From: Siphonodentalium dalli
Taxonomy: Eukaryota > Mollusca > Scaphopoda > Gadilida > Siphonodentaliidae
Reading direction: 5' to 3'
Assembly (NCBI GenBank): GCA_032622095.1
Contig: CP136068.1
Span: 124,439,989-124,503,988, forward strand
Length of the DNA stretch: 64,000 bases
The position numbers and the translations under genes are program-made. Positions within the stretch are counted from its first letter, which is position 1. Every line of letters begins with the position of its first letter. The notes beneath the pieces are model-generated. The model made no database searches. It was not told the origin of the DNA and saw nothing but the letters and a program-made list of their open reading frames with translations. Of the stretch, positions 1 to 11,887 are shown one piece after another.

Positions 1-1612
1 ATGCAGGGCTTGCTGTTTCAGTTTTTTTGGAATGGAAAAAGAGATAAAATTAAGAGAGACACACTAGTCCAAAATATTGAAAATGGTGGACTAAAAATTC
101 CAGATATTAAAAGCTTTTCAAAATCCTTAAAAATAACATGGCTTAGAAAATTCCTAGATCCCTTTAACTATTCAGATTGGAAAATCATTTTAATAGATAA
201 ATTGCATATATATGGAGGCTCAGCTCTTCTAAATTTAAATAAAGCCAGTCTGATGAGAATTGCTAAGCGATTCAATCCATTCTGGAGAGATGTCTTAATA
301 GCTTATGCAACATTATCCACAGACCCAAATACAGAAGTAGAATATAAGAAGCAGCCACTCTTCCATAACTTACACATTCAGAGAGGAAAAAAACCTTTAA
401 TTTATAAAAACTGGATAGAAAAACAAATATTGCATATTAATGATATTTTGCGGGAAGATGGTTCTTTTATGGACACTGGAGAAATTCTATCAAAATATGA
501 CCTTAAAGTTAACTACTTAACTTTACAAGGAGTAATATCCTCTATTCCTTTAAATTGGAAAAAAGAAATAAAGGCCTCACAAAACAAATTGACTAAAAGT
601 TCTAGAATTGAGTTAGTTGAAAATATAATTCATGAAAAGAATTTGAACAACCATCTGTACTGGAAAATTGTAACTCTTGTCATTCCAAATAAACCATGCG
701 CTCAGGTAGGATGGGCGCATAAACTAAAACTAGAAACAAACGAAATTCACTGGGATTCAATATATAAGCAAACATTTAAAACAACGAAAAACACGAAACT
801 GCAAGCCTTTCAATTCCAAATAAATCACAACACTTTAGTTACAAATGTCTTCCTTGAAAAATGTAAGATTATAGCATCAAAATTGTGCACACTCTGTGGA
901 AAAGAAAATGAAACTATAGAACATTTGTTGGTTACCTGTCATCAGAGCAAAACTCTTTGGGAAGAAATTTCAATAACAATGTATACCAAATGTAACATCA
1001 AAATGCCAACAAAGATTGAAGAATTACTTTTTGGAATAGATTCAGACTTTGTCATGAGCACACTTGAAATTAACAATATACTACTATTAATAAAACGATA
1101 TATCTATGTGACAAGGTGCAATAAGACAAATCTATGCCAAAAAATGGCAATACAATTTGTTATACAAGAATACAATCTAGAAAAGCAGGCACTAAAATGG
1201 ACTGATTCAACAAATAAAGCCTTTGATAATAAGTGGAACAGTGTCCTCAATTTAATTAATGACCCTTGACCGGAAATTACTCTGGTAAAAAACTTAAATT
1301 AATAGATAAAAAAAAACAAATTATTTTCAATTTTTAGACCGACCCTGCAGTATCACGAAAACTGAATTAAAAAAAGAATAACTGTCAAAATGACACTTTA
1401 GCAAGAAAAAATGCTATAGATAATTTAATAAGACAGAACAAGAAAAAGGATAAGTTTCAAAAACAGAGATTATTCAAGTGTGCATGTGATAATAGATATA
1501 TTGTTATAAGAATTTATTTTTTCATGTTTAATGTATATTTATTATGTACAACTTTAATATGTAATTGAGACAGACTATGAAAAATAAAAATAAATTATAA
1601 AAAAAAAAAAGT
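1..1612 (+). mobile_element. 3' end of a non-LTR retrotransposon (LINE) with C-terminal ORF2 fragment
   Basis: An uninterrupted frame enters from the left edge and stops at 1267-1269 (422 codons visible). It is the part of a LINE polyprotein that follows the reverse transcriptase core: a WNGKR...GGLKIPD segment near residues 11-36, then a zinc-knuckle-like cluster with Cys296, Cys299, His308 and Cys313 in the order typical of the zf-RVT domain, followed by a Trp-containing tail. The stop is followed by ~340 bases of AT-rich 3'UTR ending in an A-rich tract at 1600-1610, as expected for a LINE insertion. The overall look suggests an L1/Tx1-type element, but the clade is not proven. The open frame with no stop suggests a fairly young copy. 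It lies upstream of, and in the same direction as, the ankyrin exons, so it is probably inside an intron of that gene. Confidence 0.85.
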
Positions 1613-2050
1613 GTTATATAGTTTCCTGGATATAAAATAATAAATATGATTCTAAGAACCCTGTCCGGACATGCTTCTACCAATTAATATTGATTTTATT
1701 TTAATGTTCTGGTATAATATACATACAATCAATTTGGGACAATTTACTGTTTTCGTGTTCATTTGGGGCGTACCTTGCGGGATAACTCTGTCTAAAATTC
1801 TAAAAATATTAACAGAAAAATGTCCCACTTGAATATCGCATTATATAAGAAAATATTGATATAAAATCAATATTAATTGTTTTTAGCGTTTCAGACAGGT
1901 GTCTTCGACTCATATTTATTATTTTATACCCCGGAAACTATATAAATGTATTTAGGAAGAGATAGACCATCTTTATTTAAGCTGTCGATTTTGTTTTGAT
2001 CATACTGATTTTCCATATTATCTTTTCATTCAGTCCTTTACATATATCAG

Positions 2051-5000
2051 CCAAGTTTGGCCTAACCCCAGTTGTACAAGATCTGATAGCTAAAGGTGCC
2101 TGCCTTGTCTCAACCGATGAAACTGGTGAGTTTATAGTGCTTCTAAATGGGAACAGGGCCACATGACCCACCAATAACCTGACCCGGGATAGCCCGACTC
2201 AAACTTGAATACATATAGAGTTTCTTAACCCTTTCAGTGCCAAGTCTGATTTTTGTATCAAGCCATATTTCCTTGATCATTTTTCAAATTTATTGATTAT
2301 AATAATGTGATACATTGATAGAAAGAGCTCTTTGAGCTCTTTCCATCAATGTATCACATTATTATAATCAATAAATTTGAAAAATGATCAAGGAAATATG
2401 GCTTGATACAAAAATCAGACTTGGCACTGAAAGGGTTAAAGGTGTACTGTACACTAAATCAATCCATTTATGCAACCTCTCAATTCTGATTGTTTGGCTT
2501 AGGCATACCGCTATGGCAACCCTTTACTGTGGCCCAGTTTGCTTCAGCATTGCTGATTGCCATATCCAGTTATGAGGGCTGTTTATGGGCCATCTCTTTC
2601 TATACCCACAGAATATATGCAACAAATGAAGTAATTCGAGCCACGGATTAGTGCAATATACACTCATGCAGGGTTTGCGCTGGACGAAAATTTTCTCTTA
2701 CAGGCATCACCTCTAAAAGGGAGCTATCAAATTTGAAAATTTTTCGATGAAAAACATGGCCGCCGGAAGCCATCTTGGATTTTACTCTTTGCATGACTAA
2801 ATCCTTTGGCACACCCAACAGACCACATCCCTCATCTGATCATCACCAAACTGAATATGGATCTTCGGGGTGACCACTAGATGGGAGCTATCAAAATATT
2901 TTTGAATTTTATTGGAAAACATGTCCGTCAGTGGCCAACTTGGATTTTACTATATATATATCTCTTCATATCAACATCTAGTATTACTTAGACATTTCAA
3001 CTTTCTGCATTCCTAATCACTCCATTGACTGTAACACATGAAAATATCCCCTTTCCAAGTTATGGCTACGGTGTCATTGACACTAATATTTATAATATAT
3101 TGAGAAGGACTCATACATGATTAGACCCACTAGTTTAAGCTACTGGTGCAAGAACAGAAATTTTTTTCTTGGCCATTCCATACCCAATGTTCAAACAGTT
3201 AATGATCTTCGGTTCTGTCCAAGCATTATAAAATAGTTTTTCCCTTCTATAAACTTTGTAAAATAGGGTATTCCTTTTTCCAAAGCCTAAGAAACACCAA
3301 GGTTAAGAAATTGAATATTTTTTTTAACATGTTCTGATATTTTTCAACCAATGAGAAATCTCACACAGCCTCCATCTTTGTTAGGCCAACCAGTAGATAA
3401 TTGTAAGATTTCTGACTTATTTCAACAAATAATTTATTCTCTGACCGATTCTGAAATCTCCTGAACAGTCATCTTTTCTCACAGAGTTTGACACCATTCA
3501 ACCAACCATCAAATCCATTGAAGATTTTGACATTTTCGACCCATCAAAATAAAGTGAGTGATGTATGGGGGATATTTGCATTTGTACATAAATATATTCA
3601 AACGTTGTATTTCGGAAATTTTATTTTACTCAATTTATTCCAGGTCATATTCCTGCATTGGCATGTGCTCCAAACAACCAGGTGGCTGACTGCTTAGCGA
3701 TTATCCTCGCACATATGTCATTCCCTGTTCCAATCAACAATACACTTAATATGTCAAACAAGATCGACAGAAGTACGTCGTCATTATTTAGTAAGTATGA
3801 TAAGTTATACCAATCAACAACACAATTATAATATGTTAAACATGATTGGCAGAAACATGACATCATTTTTTTGTGTGTATGAAGTCACATTGCTGTGCAG
3901 TTAATGAAAAGCTATCGGATGCGATAAATTAAATAATGTTTACGTGTAGTTTATTTTGTATTTTAATATGCAGGTTTATCATGAGATACCATTCACCTGT
4001 ATGAACTTTGGGATCAATTGGTTGATTTATTTAAAAATTACAAATTCCTTCCAATCATCTCATATCAAAAGATGGTCGTAGCAGTGGTCGATAAGTCATA
4101 ACTTTTTTACCCAATTTACCATATTAAAATATTCCTGCGACTTATAGATCAGTAAGTCAATGAGGGGCATATTTTCTGCAGAATTTTGAGGAACAAACGA
4201 CTACAGGTAAGCAAACGAGACAGAGAATCTTCAAATATGGCAGCGCAAACTAATTTCGATGTGATAAGATGGTAATAAAATCTGGTATAAAGAAATAAAC
4301 ACACCAATCTTCACAGTTTGTCTTTATATTATTCCCTGTCCCACATTTAAAAAAATTATTTATTAGTATCTGCAAACTCAAAATCAATGAGAACTATAGT
4401 AGGTCACGAACAACTGCAAAAAGTTGCCAATTCACTGACAGTGCGTGCCCTTGACCTGTCAGTAAAAATTCTGGGCATGTGCATGATTGACCCCCATTCA
4501 ATGACTGCAGTGTAATCCCTTTGATGTCTCTATTGTTGCTACATTATAGTTTTCTGCACTACTGGTATATTTGTACTGGTTGACATCATGTCAGAATGAT
4601 GTTTATTTGAAGCCCATTATATAAACTCTTGACTTCGAATGCATGGGGCAGCGTGTTCCCATGTTTTAACCCTGTGTATATATTTGCACAAAGATTCTTT
4701 TATGCTGTATGCTTCAGGTGCAGATATTTAATCCCCATGTTGAGTAAGTTAGACACTTAATATTGAAGAGTAAATTGCTATTAGCCCAAATCGGTTTCAT
4801 GCTTCGCGACTATGAGGCGACAACTAATTTAAAAATACCATTGCCCTAAAACAACACTAAGCCTTGTCTCAATTTTATATTGCTATAAATGATAGGCTAT
4901 TTTTGCAAAATTCATTTTCGTTGTTCAAATCCAAAATATCTGATAGAAAATATTGAAAAAAATGTTTGACAAGACTTTTTAAAAGGAACTTTCAGGTCGA

Positions 5001-5199
5001 GAGAGGTCTGAGAACACAGAATTTTTATTTATTTGGCCTATATACTCACAATTTATAACTGAATTCTTATTTACTTTCAGACACATCTAAAACTCTGGAG
5101 TCCATCGACCCTGTATGCACATCGAGTCCCGTCGGAAGTGTACAGGACTCAAAAGAGCATTCGGGATCGTATCAAAGTTCGGATTCAGAATTCTACTGA
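2051..5199 (+). CDS. ANKRD28/44/52-like ankyrin-repeat protein, last three coding exons (partial)
   Basis: Three exons with GT-AG borders and matching phases: 2051-2125, 3644-3790 and 5081-5199 (stop TGA 5197-5199). The first encodes the middle of an ankyrin repeat ([17 protein letters not shown]... ending DETG), the second starts [20 protein letters not shown], and the third ends YQSSDSEFY. The order 'ankyrin repeat, TPALACAP-like block, Ser-rich tail ending in an acidic DS-E-Y motif' is that of ANKRD28, ANKRD44 and ANKRD52, the large ankyrin subunits of protein phosphatase 6. In that family the ankyrin repeats scaffold the PP6 catalytic and SAPS subunits. Introns break after the first base of a codon at all three joins (phase 1). 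Everything upstream, including the start and most ankyrin repeats, is outside the window; the stretch 1613-2050 holds no exon I can see. No AATAAA lies close after the stop; the first is inside a hAT-like element at 5678-5683. Which paralogue this is cannot be told from 112 residues. Confidence 0.85.
2225..2439. mobile_element. piggyBac-like foldback MITE, family C
   Basis: A near-perfect 215-bp palindrome bounded by TTAA at 2225-2228 and 2436-2439, with ends TTAACCCTTTCAGTGCCAAG and its complement. The arms meet at GAGCTC motifs around 2325-2342. TTAA flanks plus CCCTTT ends suggest piggyBac-type mobilisation. It sits in the intron between the first two visible ankyrin exons. Confidence 0.8.
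2473..2581 (+). mobile_element. Short TIR element, family L (copy 1)
   Basis: About 109 bp with ends CAACCTCTCAATT...AGTTATGAGGGCTG that are near inverted repeats. The core, with TTTGGCTTAGGC and TTACTGTGGCCCAGT, recurs at 33144-33253 (opposite strand) and 41379-41463. Confidence 0.6.
2640..3000 (+). repeat. Degenerate repeat family K
   Basis: Contains two loosely repeated units with the words GGGAGCTATCAAA, AAAACATGGCCGCC and CTTGGATTTTACTCTTTGCAT. The same words occur at 61920-62225 and, on the opposite strand, at 62850-63060. No coding capacity is seen. It is intronic to the ankyrin gene. The following stretch 3001-3643 shows no further repeat or gene that I recognise. Confidence 0.5.
3791..5080 (+). 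other. Last intron of the ankyrin gene, no other feature seen
   Basis: AT-rich intron sequence starting GTAAGTATG and ending TTACTTTCAG. No repeat family listed here was recognised in it and no second gene. Confidence 0.6.
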
Positions 5200-5380
5200 C
5201 ACTAACCACATTACCAAATAATTTTATGCACAAGATGGATGAAAATTCATATTCCTTTTAACAAAGGTTCTTCAGAGCCCCCAAATGAGGGAGACGTTGT
5301 ATCTCCCTTCAGCTGAAGTAAACAAGTTTTGGAAATTCCATTTACAGCTATAATAGTTATATGTTGCTGTTGTATGTATG

Positions 5381-5783
5381 CAAGTCTGAATTTAGTGTGC
5401 CTGTCATTTGCAGAATGAGGTCCCAAGAGGGTGAATTTAATGATGCTACCCTGCATAGTGGGCTGGCATCACCAAATTCACCCTCTCGGGACCTCACTCT
5501 GCATGGTCTCATCTACTACAGGAGACATAGACTCAGATTGAAGTTCCCAAATGGTGAATATTGTGATGTACACCCATTGGGAACCTCGTTTATTCAATCT
5601 GCCATTTTTGGGATATAGAGGAACTAAACTAAAAAAGAAATAGAATCTATGTGAAGAAGTTTCTATAGAAATTTGATAATAAAGAACCTTTCTAAGCAGA
5701 ATGAGGTCTTCAGAGGTTGAAATTAGTGATGCTATGCAGGATAGCGTCACTAAATTCACCCTCTGGGGGACCTCATTCTGCAT
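5381..5783. mobile_element. hAT-like element, family B (right end lost)
   Basis: Starts CAAGTCTGAATTTAGTGTG and carries the family B inner palindrome (GAATGAGGTCCC...GGGTGAATTTAATGATGC) and, near its right side, the inverse copy ending CTCATTCTGC. The terminal CAAATGACAGACAC...GGCTTG is absent. It begins 180 bp after the ankyrin stop codon and contributes an AATAAA at 5678-5683. Confidence 0.7.
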
Positions 5784-6018
5784 GAGATTTCAGAATAAGT
5801 CATATATATATGGATGTATCTGAGTTCCATATCATATATGAGAACAGATTACTAAGCAGTGTGCGTGCTTATCTGATCAGTTTCTTTGAAAAGTCAACGA
5901 AAATCCTATGAGATATACATTTCTTTATTGATGGGATTCCATCCAATTCATTAGAGAGTGGTGCAGACCAATGTGCGATTTCATTGGTTAACATATCACT
6001 TCAAGGCAGAATCCAATC
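5784..6018. other. Intergenic stretch, nothing recognised
   Basis: AT-rich spacer between two MITEs with no repeat family, RNA gene or coding signal that I can support. Confidence 0.5.
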
Positions 6019-6235
6019 TACAGTAATGCTCTAAGTAATCGACTTCTTAACCACAGCAGAATTATGGGTAACTTTTCAGGATTTAGTCGGAAATATGGCT
6101 TGTTGCCATTCATCGGAAAGCTCTTGGGGAGAGCTTTCCGATGAATGGCAACAAGCCATATTTCCGACTAAATCCTGAAAAGTTACCCATAATTCTGCTG
6201 TGGTTAAGAAGTCGATTACTTAGAGCATTACTGTA
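6019..6235. mobile_element. Foldback MITE, family A, copy 1 (near full length)
   Basis: Hairpin of about 215 bp with ends TACAGTAATGCTCTAAGTAA and their complement, flanked by TA. The arms carry CCACAGCAGAATTATGGGTAA and ATATGGCTTGTTGCCATTCA and meet at AGCTCT motifs near 6118-6128. A TA target and CAGTA ends suggest a Tc1/mariner or pogo-type source; no transposase is present. Confidence 0.85.
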
Positions 6236-6792
6236 TATAAATATTAAAACACTAATTGTGACAACAGACACTGATTCCTGGTTGGTCATATCTAAATGGT
6301 GAGATCAGAGGTCAATGACATGTTGACAATTTTCCCATGCATAGTCAAACAAAACTAATGTTGTAAAACTGAATACAGGCGATATATCCATAATTCATTA
6401 TCTCATCGCAATATAGGAGACATCATCGTTGAGTTTTTATCAGTCAACGATATTCATGACTGATTATTCTTTCGCATCTTGTTGTTTTTACAACTACTTA
6501 TAAATACTACGATTACTGTAACATTTACTGCACCAGGAATGCACTCCATATTTGGAAATGGTTTATTATGTCATGTTGGGAATGCCGCGTCATCGTACAA
6601 ATGAAATATAATCGAGAGACGTACATCTGATAGGATTTTCGTCGGCTTTTCAAAGAGACTGTTATTTAATATGTTGCTGGTGCAACAGAAATTTCCATGG
6701 AAGTGGTTTCTTAAGGTGTAGTAAGATAATACCTCTCAACCTTAGATGCAACAGCTCACGATAATGCTTACATGCAATGCAAATTGGTAAAA
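6236..6792. other. Spacer between two foldback elements, nothing recognised
   Basis: AT-rich sequence of ordinary complexity. I see no coding frame, RNA gene or repeat shared with the rest of the window. Confidence 0.5.
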
Positions 6793-7008
6793 TACTGTAA
6801 TGCCCTAAATAATCAACTCCTTAACCACAGCAGAATGATGGGTAATTTTTCAGGATTTAGTCGGAAATATGGCTTGTTGCCATTCATCGGAAAGCGCTCA
6901 CTGAGAGCTTTCCGATGAATGCAACAAGCCATATTTCCCACTAAATCCTGAAAAATTACCCATAATTCTGCTGTGGTTAAGGAGTTGATTATTTAGGGCA
7001 TTACAGTA
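6793..7008. mobile_element. Foldback MITE, family A, copy 2
   Basis: Full-length family A hairpin, here with ends TACTGTAATGCCC...GGGCATTACAGTA, flanked by TA. The arms are nearly perfectly complementary around the centre at about 6897-6903. Confidence 0.85.
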
Positions 7009-7237
7009 TTGTTTTACAATAGTGATATTTAACTATTATAGATGTAAATGCATTTCAAAGACCAGGTAAAGGCCTTTGTAGGTGGCGTCACATGTAAGGC
7101 GTGTGTTGCAAGTGCAAAGTTTTTTGTGTTATTAGCACTAATTTCAAAGTTAATTGTCACAGAATCTGGCGGAATTACATTATATTTCAGGCTTCATTTT
7201 TTTTTTTATTCTTGTGTAAATGTGCCTTCCATGTAGG

Positions 7238-7681
7238 TAAGACTGCAAATAGTGTGTCTGTCATTTGCAGAATGACGTCCCCAGAGGGTGAATTTAGTGA
7301 CATTATCCCACACAGTGGGCTAGCATCACCAAATTCACCTCTGGGGACCTCATTCTGCTTAGGCCTCATCTTCTGGGAAGTATCTATAGTCTCAAATTAA
7401 TATTGTGTTTAGTTACTTTTTCCCTTCTCTTCAGTTTCTATATCCCCTAAGTTGCAGAAGATAAAATGCATAATCGAGGTGACTAATGGGTTAACATCAC
7501 CAAATTCAACTATGGAACTTCAATCTGATCCTAGGTCTCCCATAGCAGTTGAGGCCTAAGCAGAATGAGATCCCCAGAGGGTGAATTTAGTGATGCTAAC
7601 CCCCTGTGTGGAGTAGCATAACTAAATTCACCCTCTGGGGACCTCATTCTACAAATGACAGATATACTATTTGCAGGCTTC
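7238..7681. mobile_element. hAT-like element, family B, full length with 8-bp target duplication
   Basis: About 444 bp. Flanked by an exact 8-bp direct repeat CATGTAGG (7230-7237 and 7682-7689). Ends are TAAGACTGCAAATAGTGTGT and ACTATTTGCAGGCTTC, extending as ~90-bp subterminal inverted repeats that include GAATGAGGTCCCCAGAGGG. The internal ~200 bp (containing ATCCCCTAAG and AAAATGCATAATCGAGGTG) is shared with other long copies. No coding capacity, so it is non-autonomous. Confidence 0.8.
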
Positions 7682-7689
7682 CATGTAGG

Positions 7690-8370
7690 GCCATAATATA
7701 AAAAATTCCATCAGAAGTTAATTCGAAGCGATGATAATGTTTACTCTAACAGCCTTGTCAGATATTCTGTTAGACAAATGACACGCTGCTCGCAACACCT
7801 TATGCAAAGGCCTTAAGGACACTTCAGGAAGAAGTCACCATGCAGTAATATGTTCATGCAAAATTTAACTGAAATATTGACGTAGAATGAAAATGAGTGG
7901 AAAAATTTTCCATGGATATTTCATACATTATCCAATTTTTCAGGGCAATGTTTGTTTATATTACTTTCTGTGAAGGCAATATTTAATGGAATGATGTTTT
8001 CAAGGTTATAAATAAGCTGTACTTTTTCCAACTGAAGTTGCATAGGGCGTTCATTGTTGAGAATCATTCCAAAGAATAAATGGATCTTAAGTGTTCCAGA
8101 TTCATAATCATGTGTTCTGTCTATGTATTTAGAACCAGATTTATTGTTAGACAAACATTTTGCATAGTATCTGTGTTCATATGGAGTATTTTGCCAAGTG
8201 TATGCATGTGACATGGGGAAATGATTTTACTTCATCTTACATCCATAACAAACCATGGGACGTAACTATGTTATCAATGTGTGATTATTTGTTGTTGTTT
8301 TAGGGCCACATTTACAACAGAATGATCGCATTTGGGATTGTGCATATTGTCGCCTTACAGTTAAAAGGAA
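7690..8370. other. Spacer, nothing recognised
   Basis: Holds one 97-codon open frame on the minus strand at 7921-8214 with no recognisable domain, no splice-site support and no homology I know. I leave it as non-coding. Confidence 0.45.
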
Positions 8371-8973
8371 GTAACTCGTTTTTTTCCGGCAAAATCAGAT
8401 TTACTTATGTAAGACACATTCGCGCCACCTCGGCTTCAGCTTGTGTCAAAACAGTGCACCTTCAGCTTAACCCTTTCAGTGCCAAGTCCGATTTTTGTAT
8501 CAGCCCATATTTCCTTGATCATTTTTCAAATTTATTGATTCTAATAATGTGATACATTGATGGAAAGAGCTGTAACTCGTTTTTTTCCGGCAAAATCAGA
8601 TTTACTTATGTAAGACACATTCGCGCCACCTCGGCTTCAGCTTGTGTCAAAACAGTGCACCTTCAGCTTAACCCTTTCAGTGCCAAGTCCGATTTTTGTA
8701 TCAGCCCATATTTCCTTGATCATTTTTCAAATTTATTGATTCTAATAATGTGATACATTGATGGAAAGAGCTGTAACTCGTTTTTTTTCCGGCAAAATCA
8801 GATTTACTTATGTAAGACACATTCGCGCCACCTCGGCTTCAGCTTGTGTCAAAACAGTGCACCTTCAGCTTAACCCTTTCAGTGCCAAGTCCGATTTTTG
8901 TATCAGCCCATATTTCCTTGATCATTTTTCAAATTTATTGATTATAATAATGTGATACATTAATGGAAAGAGC
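8371..8973 (+). repeat. 201-bp tandem array (three units) built from half a foldback element
   Basis: Three units start with GTAACTCG at 8371, 8572 and 8773, a period of 201 bp. Each unit has a ~98-bp leader (TTCCGGCAAAATCAGATTTA..., CGCGCCACCTCGGCTTCAG) followed by the left arm of a family C foldback from TTAACCCTTTCAGTGCCAAG to GGAAAGAGCT. The units are nearly identical. Short in-frame stretches are a by-product of the repeat and are not genes. Confidence 0.85.
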
Positions 8974-9084
8974 TCTTAGAGCTCTTTCCATTAATGTATC
9001 ACATTATTATAATCAATAAATTTGAAAAATGATCAAGGAAATATGGGTTGATACAAAAATCGGACTTGGCACTGAAAGGGTTAA
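8870..9084. mobile_element. piggyBac-like foldback MITE, family C, at the end of the array
   Basis: The third array unit's left arm is completed here by a right arm, giving a full 215-bp palindrome from TTAA (8870-8873) to TTAA (9081-9084). The two preceding array units have only left arms. The arms meet at GAGCTC motifs near 8970-8982. Confidence 0.8.
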
Positions 9085-9189
9085 TAAATAGGGCTCCTTT
9101 CTGCTCATTCTGCACTTTTATTAATCTTTCGTCTGATTTTATCACCTTAACATCCCTCCAAATCAATTATAGACCAATCCAGTGTACAC

Positions 9190-9540
9190 TTTTATATGCC
9201 CGTTTTTTTTAAAAAGGGACGTATTAGGTTATTGCGGATGATACCTTTCGTAAGACTGAACTGATTGGAATGAAATTTTGTAGGTGGGTTTACTGGCACA
9301 AGATACAGGTCAATTTCGAATTTGGGTTCCACCCTCCAATTTTCACCATAGTTACTGCCCTTTTTGTTGGAAATTGCACTAAATTTTTGTTTCCAGATGA
9401 TAACTTTAGTAAGTCTGAACTGAATGGGATGAAATTTGTTATATGAGTCTACCAGCCAAAAATACAGGTCAAATTCAAATTTGGGTTACTGCTGTCAATT
9501 TTCACCCAAGTTATGGCCCATTTTTGAAATTACCACATGT
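9190..9540 (+). repeat. Degenerate repeat family H
   Basis: Two loose ~140-bp units with words such as GATGATAACTTTAGTAAGTC, CTGAACTGAATGGGATGAAA and AAATACAGGTCAAATTC. The same words appear at 43985-44480 and 61270-61660, and in weaker form at 38940-39200 and 39775-39905. Confidence 0.55.
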
Positions 9541-10217
9541 GCATATTGCCGTGTACTGGATATTAACTTTGAAACGCACATATATTTCTGTTACGTTACA
9601 TTCACCACACATTGTTGCATTTGTATTCACTAATCATGTCTCATATATATTGTTGTTGTTTGATATAGATCTGTCTGAGGGGAATTCTATGGTTAACGAA
9701 ATATAGTACATATTTGTCGACAAAAACAGTACCGGTACACATGTAGCCTGGTATTATCGAATGTTCTGGTATTTTAAAATACTATCTCTATGTCTCGAAA
9801 AGTTCCGGAAATATCCACCCTCTCTGCTGCCTGTTTGGAAAAGTCATGGAATTAAATGTTAATAAATATCCTTGAAGTTGAAGAATGTGAGTAAATACAT
9901 GTGTTTATCTTATGAAGTCCCGTGGAGCGAGTCTGGTCTGGAAAACTTATGCAATAGCATTGCTTGGGTTCTTGTTAAATTTCTAAAATCTTGGGAAAAA
10001 AAAAGATTTGGAAGTCCTGGGAAGTCATGAAATTTTATGCATTGTAGGTATATGAACCATGAAATTTACTTGAATTGTCTTGTGTACTCTTGCATTTCCA
10101 CAGAATTCCTCTTGTTTTCAAATTTCTGATCTGTTAACTATTTGGCTAAATAAACAAAAAATCTGTGTTTCTCAGGCACCTGCCTCATAATCTTAAGAGA
10201 GCTTCATCAAACAGTTT
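9541..10217. other. Spacer, nothing recognised
   Basis: AT-rich spacer after the family H repeat. No gene, RNA or window-internal repeat recognised. Confidence 0.45.
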
Positions 10218-10398
10218 TACAGTAATGCCCTAAATAATCGACTCCATAGTCGGAAATATGGCTTGTTGTCATTCATCGGAAAGCTCTCAGTGAGAGCTTT
10301 CTGATGAATGGCAACAAGCCATATTTCCGACTAAATCCTGAAAAGTTACCCATAATTCTGCTGTGGTTAAGGAGTTTATTATTTAGGGCATTACTGTA
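10218..10398. mobile_element. Foldback MITE, family A, copy 3 (left arm shortened)
   Basis: Family A ends TACAGTAATGCCC...GGGCATTACTGTA with TA flanks. The left arm lacks the ~35 bp that normally hold CTTAACCACAGCAGAATTA, so the hairpin is asymmetric. Confidence 0.8.
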
Positions 10399-10993
10399 TT
10401 TGTAAATATCACCTAGAATTATCTGTAATTAAACTTAATCTTCTGTTTATTTACAATTATAAATTTAGTTTCGTTTCTGTTGAAGATGTAATAAATAGAG
10501 AGTAATCACATGATTGAACTGGTGACGGGAAATAATTCATGAGAGGCAGGGACATTATACAAACATGAGGGTGCGTTTTACAAAATAGTCCTTATTTCAA
10601 ATGATTATTTCACGTCAATATTTCAATCATGTGATTATTCTGTTTATTACATTCCACTGTTAAAATCTGATTTACTAGAAATCCAAATCATACCGCCATT
10701 ATACCCATGATTCATATATTTTGATTGCGCATATGAATACAAAAGGCACTTTTTAAAGTGACATAATTCACTAGTGAAATTATCATTTAAATCACTCAAG
10801 AAATCAAGGTAAATCACACATTGGAATGTAATAATTTAAATTAGTGGAAGAGAAGATTCTATGGATTGCTTGAAAAATTATTAGATTTTATTCCATAATC
10901 TCTATTTTTATCAGTGCGTCTCTAAAAAAAAGAAGTTTCCCTTCATCATCAAATTGATCCAAATAAAATTGCCTGAGAACACAGTATTTATAT
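10399..10993. other. Spacer, nothing recognised
   Basis: AT-rich spacer without recognisable coding or repeat content. Confidence 0.45.
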
Positions 10994-11227
10994 TTAACCC
11001 TTCAATGACTGGAGCTTCCTGAAATTTTGCGAAAACCCTGTGCCAATGCATTCTCTTACATAATATGCAAGTCTCCCATAGGGAGCCTCGCATATATAAG
11101 AGAATATATTTGCCTAATAACATTTACCTTGATCTTGTAAGCCAATGTATTTTCATATATAATGAGAATGCACTGGCACAGGATCATTAATGCTGCGCCA
11201 GCGTAGCTCCTGCCATGAATGGGTTAA
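10994..11227. mobile_element. piggyBac-like foldback MITE, family D
   Basis: TTAA at 10994-10997 and 11224-11227; ends CCCTTCAATGACTGGAGC and its near complement. Inside are two or more small palindromes with GCATTCTCTTA...TATAAGAGAATGC and GTCTCCCATAGGGAGCC, the hallmark of family D. Confidence 0.7.
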
Positions 11228-11329
11228 TGGCCTTATTAGAGGTGAAATGGCTTTACAAAAGAATCAGAATAATGATAAACAAAATGTGCGGGACAGTTTG
11301 TTTCTTCTAATCTATCATCTGTTTAAGTT

Positions 11330-11870
11330 ATAAGTTATCTCTGGCAACATCGGCGGAACATGGAGATTTAATGTACACAATCCGATTTGATTCCATTATC
11401 AGATTCCAACAACTACACTTCTTGAAATTCCGCTTCAGTTATCAGTTATCAGAATTGCTTGAAAATAATGCTAACCACTGTCAACTATAGTATAAAATTG
11501 CCTAAAAAGTGTTATATATAAAACAAAAATTCAACGCAAATTGTTATAGAGAGTATGTCGGTTGGCATTCGTTGAATATTCGCCAGGCTGCCAAAAATTC
11601 GAGTGGTGAAAAAATCTGTATCTGATAACTCTGCTTTGATGGGTGGGTTTGCCCAAAAAGTGTTATATATAAAAAAAAAAATTCAATGTAAATTGAGAGT
11701 ATGTCGGTCAGCATTCTTCGATTATTCGCCAGGCTGCCAAATATTCCAGTGGTGAAAATTAACAGATTTCAAAAATCTATATCTGATAACTCTATGGGTG
11801 GGTTCCTGGACTCAAATCAAATATTTTTTAGCCCTGAAGCCAAAGAAATAGTAATTTGGGTGTGTTAATT
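11330..11870 (-). repeat. Repeat family F with an internal ~150-bp tandem duplication
   Basis: The stretches 11508-11640 and 11655-11795 are diverged copies sharing AAAAAGTGTTATATATAAAA, GAGAGTATGTCGGT and ATTCGCCAGGCTGCCAAA. The right part (GGTTCCTGGACTCAAATCAA to AGTAATTTGGGTG) matches 18075-18170 and 37935-38020 on the other strand. No coding potential seen. Confidence 0.55.
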
Positions 11871-11887
11871 CGGATTATGCATCATTA

